A DNA stretch of 6,024 bases, taken from contig JACKLU010000033.1 of NCBI GenBank assembly GCA_024235735.1, positions 1-6,024 of the forward strand, in the 5' to 3' direction. The translations under genes and the position numbers were made by a program. The notes beneath the pieces are model-generated. The model was not told the origin of the DNA. It saw only the letters and a program-made list of their open reading frames with translations, and made no database searches. The DNA comes from Burkholderiales bacterium (GTDB lineage: Bacteria > Pseudomonadota > Gammaproteobacteria > Burkholderiales > Nitrosomonadaceae). Positions 1-3,943 of this stretch are shown piece by piece. Numbering within the stretch: position 1 is the stretch's first letter; each line of letters opens with the position of its first letter.

Positions 1-1
1 C

Positions 2-73
2 CCCGAAAAATCAACCACTGCAGAATCCGGTCAGACCAAACCATCCGGTAACGATCAGACACCTTCGCAATGA
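2..73 (+). CDS. tatB: TatB, C-terminal tail (partial, 5' end outside window)
   Basis: Only the last 23 codons are present, in the frame that starts at base 2 and stops with TGA at 71-73. The residues are almost all Pro, Ser, Thr, Gln, Gly, Lys and Glu, with no hydrophobic segment. This is the usual character of the disordered cytoplasmic tail of TatB, the membrane protein that works with TatC to bind twin-arginine signal peptides. The assignment rests mainly on position: the frame ends 19 bases before tatC on the same strand, the standard tatB-tatC order. The sequence of the tail alone is not diagnostic. The two genes are very probably cotranscribed, since there is no room for a promoter between them. 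Confidence 0.7.
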   Translation, partial: PEKSTTAESGQTKPSGNDQTPSQ

Positions 74-92
74 TTCCCGAAACTGCTGTCCG

Positions 93-890
93 ATGATTGA
101 AGGTTCGCTTTTATCCCACCTGCTGGAACTGCGCACACGCCTGATCCGCATTATCAGCGTTATGATGATCGGCTTTATCCCCTGCGCGTTCTATGCGCGG
201 GAACTCTATACTATCCTGGCTCAGCCATTGCTGGAAAAACTCCCCCAAGGCGGGCAGATGATCGCGACCGATGTGGCAACACCCTTTTTCGTGCCGATGA
301 AAGTTGCCTTGATGCTGGCCTTCGTCATTACCCTGCCACATACGCTTTATCAGGCCTGGGCGTTTGTCGCCCCCGGTCTTTATACACATGAAAAACGGCT
401 GGCGCTGCCGCTGGTCATCGGCAGCAGTCTGCTGTTTTTCTCCGGCATGCTGTTCGCCTATTTTGCCGCCCTGCCGCTGGTGTTCGAGTTTATTACCTAC
501 TTCGCGCCGGAAGGTGTTGCGGTAATGACCGACATCAACAAGTACCTGAGTTTTGTGCTGTCGATGTTCATGGCATTCGGAATAACTTTCGAGGTACCCG
601 TTATCGTCATGATACTGGTCAGAACAAATCTCATCAGCATTGAAAAACTCCGTGAAATCCGTCCTTACGTCATTGTCGGCGCATTTGTCATTGCCGCCAT
701 CGTCACCCCGCCGGATGTTATTTCCCAGTTCATGCTGGCCGTTCCGTTATGCCTGCTCTATGAAGTCGGCATCATTATCGCCAATGCGACGCTGAAAAAA
801 GCCGCGAAAGAAAACGTAAAAACCAGCCCCGCGGAATCGACCGAATCCGCCGCTAAAACAGCGACTGAACACGACGAATTAAACAAATAA
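93..890 (+). CDS. tatC: Sec-independent protein translocase TatC
   Basis: TatC is the polytopic inner-membrane core of the twin-arginine translocase. With TatB it recognises RR signal peptides of folded, often cofactor-loaded proteins, and it recruits TatA. The 265-residue product has the family's six hydrophobic segments. Visible landmarks are SHLLELRTRL at 8-17, the conserved ATDVATPFF at 58-66, APGLYTHEKR at 93-102 with the signal-peptide-site Glu at 100, FEVP at 166-169 with Glu167 (equivalent of E. coli Glu170), and TPPD at 205-208. Residues 234-265 form a Lys/Glu/Ser/Thr-rich cytoplasmic extension. ATG 93 is the only good start: it places SHLLELR close to the N-terminus as in homologues, and ATG 70 is closed after eight codons. 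No clear Shine-Dalgarno sequence precedes it, so translational coupling to tatB is likely. Confidence 0.97.
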   Translation: MIEGSLLSHLLELRTRLIRIISVMMIGFIPCAFYARELYTILAQPLLEKLPQGGQMIATDVATPFFVPMKVALMLAFVITLPHTLYQAWAFVAPGLYTHEKRLALPLVIGSSLLFFSGMLFAYFAALPLVFEFITYFAPEGVAVMTDINKYLSFVLSMFMAFGITFEVPVIVMILVRTNLISIEKLREIRPYVIVGAFVIAAIVTPPDVISQFMLAVPLCLLYEVGIIIANATLKKAAKENVKTSPAESTESAAKTATEHDELNK

Positions 891-891
891 T

Positions 892-906
892 CGCTATCTG
901 GTAGCG
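892..906 (+). terminator. Small hairpin just after tatC
   Basis: CGCTA at 892-896 and TAGCG at 902-906 can pair two bases after the tatC stop. A wobble pair can be added inside. There is no T-run after it, so it is at best a weak terminator or a 3'-end stabilising hairpin. In the rest of 891-1031 I see only a short CCC-TTC-GGG fold near 948 and no convincing promoter. Confidence 0.25.
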
Positions 907-1031
907 TCAAGGCGTTCCAACAGCTATCCGAACAGGAAACCAAAACAGCCCTTCGGGTTCAAAACAGATAGTTTGTGACGTTATCAACCATAACAAAATC
1001 ACTTACTCACACTATCCACAAGGACTACGCC

Positions 1032-1685
1032 ATGCTATCCAGTATCGTTAAAACAGGTTCACATGCTACCCTGATCAGCATGATTATTTTTTTCGCCAGT
1101 CAGCATGCCGCCGCGCAAACCGGCGATGTGTACGATCAGAATGAATTGCCGCAACAACAGAAAACACTCTCCACCCGTTCGCTGCCACCCACGCCCGGCA
1201 TAAAACCCGATCCGCACATGCCAGTCAGAACCATGCAGCGCACCGGCACAGCCATCGTCGGCGCGAGAAACAGCGTCAGCATCAAAAGCACCGATGCCGG
1301 TATCGTTCATCGCCCCGCAGCGCCATCCACGCCGCTATCACCGCTACCGCAATCAGGATCAAACTGCATCAACTGCGGCATCATTGATTTCATCAATATC
1401 GCCCAAGGCAATGCCATCAACGCCATGGCCAGCGGCATCATCGCCGGTACCATCGCGCGAAAAATCGGTGAACATGGCGCGCATCCGCAAACCGATCATA
1501 CACCCGGCAGACACGCTTATCAGGGACAAGGACAGGGGCAACATCAGCAGCATTATCACGTCGGCGTCACCATGCAGGACGGCAGCCGGCAAATCATCAT
1601 GGTCCCGGACATCACCGGCCTGCATCGCGGTGACATCATTCAACTCAAAGACGGCGTTCTGACGCCTGAATACGGCGGTTATTAA
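1032..1685 (+). CDS. Exported SlyB-like glycine-zipper protein
   Basis: The 217-residue product starts with a probable Sec signal peptide: a hydrophobic stretch near residues 11-23, then SQHAAAQ with likely cleavage near Ala28. A Pro/Ser/Thr-rich linker follows to about 108. CINCG at 112-116 and INAMASGIIAGTIARKIGEH near 129-148 resemble the CxxCG motif and the second half of the glycine-zipper 2TM domain in SlyB/Pcp-type outer-envelope proteins. A His/Gln/Gly-rich linker (about 161-175) leads to YHVGVTMQDGSRQIIMV and GDIIQLKDG, the small beta domain that usually follows in that family. The zipper looks shortened to one half. The start is ATG 1032, because AAGGA at 1020-1024 lies seven bases upstream. 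The upstream in-frame GTG at 975 lacks such a site and would bury the signal peptide. The role is probably envelope structure or stress related, but this is not shown by the sequence. Confidence 0.75.
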   Translation: MLSSIVKTGSHATLISMIIFFASQHAAAQTGDVYDQNELPQQQKTLSTRSLPPTPGIKPDPHMPVRTMQRTGTAIVGARNSVSIKSTDAGIVHRPAAPSTPLSPLPQSGSNCINCGIIDFINIAQGNAINAMASGIIAGTIARKIGEHGAHPQTDHTPGRHAYQGQGQGQHQQHYHVGVTMQDGSRQIIMVPDITGLHRGDIIQLKDGVLTPEYGGY

Positions 1686-1776
1686 CTGTTCTCCGGAAAG
1701 GTGAGTATGCAAAGCTGCCACAGCTTGCATACAATTCCCGCCTCACCGAACCATGGATTCCATGCAGCGCCAGTGT
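1659..1776 (+). repeat. Left copy of duplicated gene-junction sequence
   Basis: This stretch aligns with 3829-3943 in direct orientation, with roughly four in five bases identical and a few 1-2 base gaps. It contains the last codons of the SlyB-like gene (CTGAATACGGCGG shared with the right copy), the spacer, and a decayed remnant of the 3' end of the NxxGxxAF-repeat gene on - (TCACCGAACCATGGATTCCA shared). In the remnant an extra base near 1762 breaks the frame relative to the intact gene. The copies bracket the integron fragment. Confidence 0.88.
1706..1731. terminator. Long hairpin between convergent genes
   Basis: TATGCAAAGCTG at 1706-1717 pairs with CAGCTTGCATA at 1721-1731, giving 11 pairs with one bulged A and a CCA loop. 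It lies 20 bases after the SlyB-like stop. In the ancestral arrangement it would lie between two convergent genes, where a bidirectional terminator is expected. No strong T-run follows on either strand. The corresponding part of the right copy (about 3875-3900) has lost most of the pairing. Confidence 0.4.
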
Positions 1777-1805
1777 ATTATTGAAAGACCTGACCCCGTT
1801 TTTTT

Positions 1806-1814
1806 GTTATGTGT
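1806..1814 (-). other. Orphan attC R''-type box at the end of the vapBC cassette
   Basis: On - this reads ACACATAAC and overlaps the vapC TAA stop. It is the exact inverse of GTTATGTGT at 2459-2451, where the vapBC cassette begins. In a cassette, the R'' box at the gene end and the R' bases at the cassette start derive from one site and are complementary, so this marks the first bases of the cassette's own attC. No matching L'', L' or R' parts follow. The next bases (A-run, then GGGGTCAGGTC) run straight into the left junction copy. Confidence 0.65.
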
Positions 1815-2187
1815 TGTTCTTGGAAATGTATCTGACATTCGCCAAACCCTCGAAATCGTTATCTTGGGTCCAGATTACGGCGGAATATTTCTGAGCAGTG
1901 GCGAAAATAATGCTATCGGCTAACGGCAGTTTGTAGAGAACGCCGAATTTGGCGGCATCCTTAGCCAGCTCAGAATCTAGTGGGATTACCTTACCCTGCT
2001 CCATGTGAGCAGTGACGATCAATGCAGCATCTTCTCCGCGCTGACGCAATACGTTCTTGAAAACCTCAGTAATTGTGATGCTTGGCACCAGCAACTGTGA
2101 GAGCTTTTCAATAGGTTCGGCAAATATCGCAGAATTACTGTCGCTGGCGAGATACGACAACCAAGCCGACGAATCTACAACATTCAT
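1807..2187 (-). CDS. vapC: VapC-type PIN-domain toxin (ribonuclease)
   Basis: The 126-residue product has the PIN-domain layout of VapC toxins, Mg-dependent endoribonucleases that stop translation and are neutralised by their partner antitoxin. The acidic active-site set is visible: Asp5 in NVVDSSAW, Glu41 in ITITEVFK, Asp91 in LPLADSIIFATA, and Asp109 with Asp111 in IWTQDNDF. The length is normal for the family. The ATG overlaps the antitoxin stop by four bases (ATGA at 2187-2184), indicating translational coupling. The TAA stop sits inside the ACATAAC box of the lost attC, a common packing in gene cassettes. The reading frame is intact, so the toxin could still be active, which would explain retention of the cassette. 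The RNA target cannot be told from the sequence. Confidence 0.93.
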   Translation of the reverse strand: MNVVDSSAWLSYLASDSNSAIFAEPIEKLSQLLVPSITITEVFKNVLRQRGEDAALIVTAHMEQGKVIPLDSELAKDAAKFGVLYKLPLADSIIFATAQKYSAVIWTQDNDFEGLANVRYISKNNT

Positions 2188-2390
2188 ACCCGATCTTCTT
2201 CCCTGAGAACGGTGGTATCAATTCCTTTCAGGAAACCCCGCATCTCTTTCATGGGTTTGAGAGGAATCACCTCAATTCGCCCCTGGTACGACATGATCTG
2301 GACTTTCTGGCCAGACACAATCCCCATGGACTCACGAATTTCTTTTGGAATTACAATCTGATACTTGGGAGAAACGGTTACTGAAGTCAT
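2184..2390 (-). CDS. vapB: AbrB/SpoVT-fold antitoxin partner of VapC
   Basis: The 68-residue product begins with the swapped-hairpin DNA-binding domain of the AbrB/MazE/SpoVT type: TVSPKYQIVIPKEIRESMGI at 5-24, then GQKVQIM and GRIEVIPL. The C-terminal part (about 48-68, KEMRGFLKGID...LREEDRV) is the short acidic tail that in VapB proteins wraps the toxin. It should bind VapC and repress the shared promoter. The start ATG at 2390 is preceded by AGGT six bases upstream. A promoter with operator-like repeats lies at 2398-2449. The four-base overlap with vapC fixes the pair as one operon. Confidence 0.92.
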   Translation of the reverse strand: MTSVTVSPKYQIVIPKEIRESMGIVSGQKVQIMSYQGRIEVIPLKPMKEMRGFLKGIDTTVLREEDRV

Positions 2391-2397
2391 GACAACA

Positions 2398-2437
2398 CCT
2401 ATCGATTGGATTCTGGTATTACAATATCCCTATCGAT
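2398..2437 (-). promoter_or_regulatory. Probable VapBC autoregulatory operator
   Basis: The nine-mer CCTATCGAT (plus-strand reading) occurs at 2398-2406 and again at 2429-2437, exactly 31 bases apart or about three helical turns. The second copy extends into the palindrome TATCGATA (2431-2438), flanked by CCC and AGGG, and sits in the spacer of the promoter. The first copy lies just before the vapB ribosome site. This spacing suits cooperative binding by a VapB-VapC complex. Binding itself is inferred. Confidence 0.6.
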
Positions 2438-2449
2438 AAGGGTAGTCAA
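2421..2449 (-). promoter_or_regulatory. Sigma-70-type promoter for vapBC
   Basis: On -, TTGACT (2449-2444) is separated by 17 bases from TATTGT (2426-2421). The -10 box is 31 bases before the vapB ATG. The promoter is inside the cassette, so vapBC does not depend on an integron promoter. This is typical of toxin-antitoxin cassettes. Confidence 0.65.
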
Positions 2450-2452
2450 GAC

Positions 2453-2584
2453 ACATAACGTAGAGTTCACCGGCGCCCAACGACAGGACGACTTGGATGG
2501 CAGTGGCCAAAATGGCCGAAGGCCTTGGCGACTGACAGCCAGGGCGGCCTGCCGTTGGGTGTCCGGTGCAACGCCAGGTTAGCT
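2453..2584 (-). other. attC: attC recombination site of the FRG cassette
   Basis: Read on -, the site starts with AGCTAAC (2584-2578), spacer CTGGC and GTTGCACCGG. It ends with CCGGTGAAC, spacer TCTAC and GTTATGT (2459-2453). The inner arms pair further: plus 2468-2489 (CACCGGCGCCCAACGACAGG region) against 2549-2570 (CTGCCGTTGGGTGTCCGGTG region). A second fold around 2512-2535 lies in the middle (AGTGGCCAA / TTGGCGACT). The two outer boxes, two inner boxes and one unpaired base after GTT in the 5' inner arm match attC architecture. The extra base lies on the side expected if the cassette reads on -. The length of 132 bp is in the long-attC class. It follows the FRG stop codon by 17 bases. Confidence 0.87.
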
Positions 2585-2589
2585 TTCAC
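2578..2589 (+). repeat. 12-bp inverted repeat, cassette-end copy
   Basis: GTTAGCTTTCAC here is repeated inverted at 3298-3309. The first seven bases are the attC R'' box of the FRG cassette. The match to the cassette start is what is expected when a circular cassette opens at its own site, so the pair delimits one cassette of about 850 bp (3308 to 2459 on -). Confidence 0.85.
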
Positions 2590-2601
2590 CTAAATGATAG
2601 T

Positions 2602-3285
2602 TTAGATTCCAAGACTATCAGCGTTGGCTTGACGCGCAACGCTATCGAGTCCAGGGAACATCGCTTCATACGTGATGCCGAGAGTTTCTACATCGACAAG
2701 TAATTGAACTACTGATTCCCGCTTCACGACCCATCGTTCCAGGAACTTGGATTTGTAGGCAACCGTCGGGTCTGGATGGATCGAAAATACACCGCGCTGC
2801 GCGGTCACGCGCGGTGACACATGGCTTGGCTCATGAAGGACTACCTTTCCGAGTGCGAGCGGCGATTCTGAGTCATCTACATACAGCATCTCGTCAGTTC
2901 TGAGCGCGTAGAGGACGCAGTCACTGGTGGCGTCAGCAGTCGCAACTGCAAAGAAGAGCGCGACCAACGGGTTCTGCGTCCAGTCCAAGAGGCGTGTGGC
3001 AAGACCGTGGTGCTGTGCCAGAGTAAGCCACTGGAGTTCGGAGCGCGGCCGACTTGTCAGGTAGGGCGCTCCCCTGCGTTTGAATGCGTCGATCAGTGTT
3101 TCCTCAATGTCCGACCAATCAAATTCTTTGGGTACTTGCCGACCAAGCTTTGGCCTCAGAGGGTATGAGGCTGCGTCTTCGCCTCTGTAGAGAAATATCC
3201 CGTCTTGGTGTCGACGGAGTAGCGCGAGGAGATCCGCAATTTCCGCGATAACTCCATTGGCTGTAGGCTTAACTTGGCGAGGCAT
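2602..3285 (-). CDS. FRG-domain protein (integron cassette gene)
   Basis: The 227-residue product carries the FRG domain, named for a conserved Phe-Arg-Gly motif, here YRGE at 33-36. Other hallmarks are LTLAQHHGLATRLLDWTQNP at 87-106, LVALFFAV at 107-114, TAQRGVFSIHP at 161-171 and GITYEAMFPGLDSVA at 203-217. The length is typical of single-domain FRG proteins. The family's biochemical activity is not known to me. Members are often in mobile or defence-type contexts, and a cassette location fits that. The start is ATG 3285, not the in-frame ATG at 3336, because the cassette boundary (3309/3308) lies between them and the shorter form begins 23 bases inside the cassette. No clear ribosome site precedes it. 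It probably relied on a promoter in the attI/intI region. Confidence 0.88.
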   Translation of the reverse strand: MPRQVKPTANGVIAEIADLLALLRRHQDGIFLYRGEDAASYPLRPKLGRQVPKEFDWSDIEETLIDAFKRRGAPYLTSRPRSELQWLTLAQHHGLATRLLDWTQNPLVALFFAVATADATSDCVLYALRTDEMLYVDDSESPLALGKVVLHEPSHVSPRVTAQRGVFSIHPDPTVAYKSKFLERWVVKRESVVQLLVDVETLGITYEAMFPGLDSVARQANADSLGI

Positions 3286-3297
3286 GACGCTGGTGTT

Positions 3298-3309
3298 GTG
3301 AAAGCTAAC
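3298..3309 (-). repeat. 12-bp inverted repeat, cassette-start copy with G/TTAGCT crossover point
   Basis: On - this reads GTTAGCTTTCAC. The crossover expected for integron recombination is between the G at 3309 and the T at 3308, placing the first base of the FRG cassette at 3308. The bases to the right belong to the older attI or attC partner. Confidence 0.8.
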
Positions 3310-3394
3310 TAGAATTAGGCGTCCGAAATGACGCAATAGTTTACGTCACAAATGAAACCTAACACGGAAAATTGCATGCTATCTCCTTCAATTC
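3303..3394 (-). other. attI: Candidate attI region between intI remnant and first cassette
   Basis: The position, between the 5' side of the integrase remnant and the first cassette, is that of attI. On - it holds GTTAGGT at 3363-3357, an AACTA...TAGTT pair and a GCGTC...GACGC pair (between about 3348 and 3310), then the G/TTAGCT crossover. A very short degenerate attC is an alternative, because GACGCCTAA-TTCTA-GTTAGCT looks like an L'-spacer-R' end. However, the 5' half is too short for a normal attC. The decayed 5' end of intI may extend into this region. Confidence 0.45.
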
Positions 3395-3450
3395 TATGAC
3401 AATACGCTGACTCAGGTTTCATCATATCAAACTTTGTTATATCCACAAAC

Positions 3451-3745
3451 ATTGCCCGGATAGAGCGCTTTATTTTCTTTCACGATAAGCGGCGCCCGAA
3501 CACGATGGGAGAAAGGGAGATTGAATCGTTCCTGAACTCATCTCGCCGTTCAACGCAATGTAGCTGCGTCTACACAGAATCAGGCCTTGTGCGCACTGCT
3601 GTTGTTATACAAGGCGGTACTCGGACGTGAATTGGCATGGCTGGAGTCGATGCAACGCGTCCCCCGAGGAAATGTCCGCAAAAATCCCTTAATCAAGCGT
3701 AAACCTTCCAGGCCAATCCAACCCGGCTGCGTAGACTGGCGGTGA
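3451..3745 (+). pseudogene. intI: Integron integrase remnant (N-terminal part, frameshifted)
   Basis: Two + frames join into the N-terminal core-binding domain of an integron tyrosine recombinase. Frame 3460-3537 gives IERFIFFHDKRRP and MGEREIESFLN. After one extra base at about 3538, frame 3539-3745 gives HLAVQRNVAASTQNQAL, then ALLLLYKAVLGRELAWLESM. The run 'HLAV.RNVAASTQNQAL.ALL.LY..VLG..L.WL' is characteristic of IntI proteins. Sequence left of 3451 probably encodes the decayed first 30-40 residues but is hard to read in one frame. The similarity fades after about 3661, TGA stops the frame at 3743-3745, and nothing of the catalytic domain (Arg, His-x-x-Arg, Tyr) remains. A full IntI is about 320-340 residues, so about two thirds are missing. 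The orientation, divergent from the cassettes, is canonical. Confidence 0.88.
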
Positions 3746-3828
3746 GCTTGCGAACCCCGGCATAAATAGCGCAACAAACATGTTGGGGTGGTGTTGGAAA
3801 TCATCTCATTCACCCCAACCTAACCGGG
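3746..3828. other. Unassigned tail between intI remnant and right junction copy, with an inverted repeat
   Basis: GTTGGGGTG at 3782-3790 and CACCCCAAC at 3811-3819 form a perfect 9-bp inverted repeat around a 20-base loop. On -, GTTAGGT at 3824-3818 resembles an integron R' box and abuts it. I cannot assign this stretch to the integrase C-terminus or to a known element. It may be a terminator-like stem, a degenerate recombination site or chance. Confidence 0.35.
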
Positions 3829-3943
3829 CTGGCACCTGAATACGGCGGCTATTAAGCGATTCCGGAAGCGAGCATTTTGAATCTGCCGCAGCTTGCGTAC
3901 AATCCCCGTCTCACCGAACCATGGATTCCAGCAACGCCAGTGT
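3829..3943 (+). repeat. Right copy of duplicated gene-junction sequence
   Basis: This is the direct counterpart of 1659-1776. It starts with a remnant of the SlyB-like gene 3' end (codons for L-A-P-E-Y-G-G-Y and a TAA stop at 3853-3855), continues through the spacer, and ends inside the intact 3' end of the NxxGxxAF-repeat gene on -. No upstream SlyB-like coding sequence remains here. The preceding bases are the integron tail. Confidence 0.87.

Larger units (their letters stand above)
1777..3828. mobile_element. Truncated integron: intI remnant, attI side, FRG cassette, vapBC cassette
   Basis: The segment has the canonical integron layout. A decayed integrase gene on + diverges from cassettes that read away on -. 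The order from the integrase is recombination-site region (about 3303-3395), FRG-domain cassette, 132-bp attC, vapBC cassette. Both ends are damaged: the integrase lacks its catalytic two thirds, and the vapBC cassette lacks the body of its attC. Both damaged ends abut the duplicated junction copies at 1659-1776 and 3829-3943. Without an active integrase the element should be immobile unless one is supplied in trans. The boundaries are inferred from where the flanking copies stop matching. Confidence 0.82.

Noticed and set aside
975..1031. Longer GTG-started form of the SlyB-like gene
   Set aside because: GTG 975 has no ribosome site and would place 19 polar residues ahead of the signal peptide. 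ATG 1032 has AAGGA at the right distance.
1777..1806. GACCTGACCCCG followed by T7 as an intrinsic terminator
   Set aside because: There is a T-run on + but no adjacent stem of useful length. It looks more like a junction scar or a fragment of a dispersed repeat, which I cannot verify here.
2398..2438. Repeated TATCGAT as a CRISPR or transposon repeat
   Set aside because: There are only two copies, both within the vapBC promoter region. Operator sites explain them better.
2453..2584. Large hairpin read as an ordinary terminator or as the target of a transposon
   Set aside because: The boxed architecture (two outer and two inner complementary boxes, an unpaired base after GTT and matching boxes at the cassette starts) fits attC much better. 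There is no T-run and no transposase.
3286..3336. Longer form of the FRG gene starting at 3336
   Set aside because: The cassette boundary at 3309/3308 falls inside this extension, so the extra codons come from a different piece of DNA than the gene.
3580..3813. 77-codon open frame on -
   Set aside because: It lies antisense to the recognisable integrase remnant and has no family-like features, so it is a shadow of the pseudogene.
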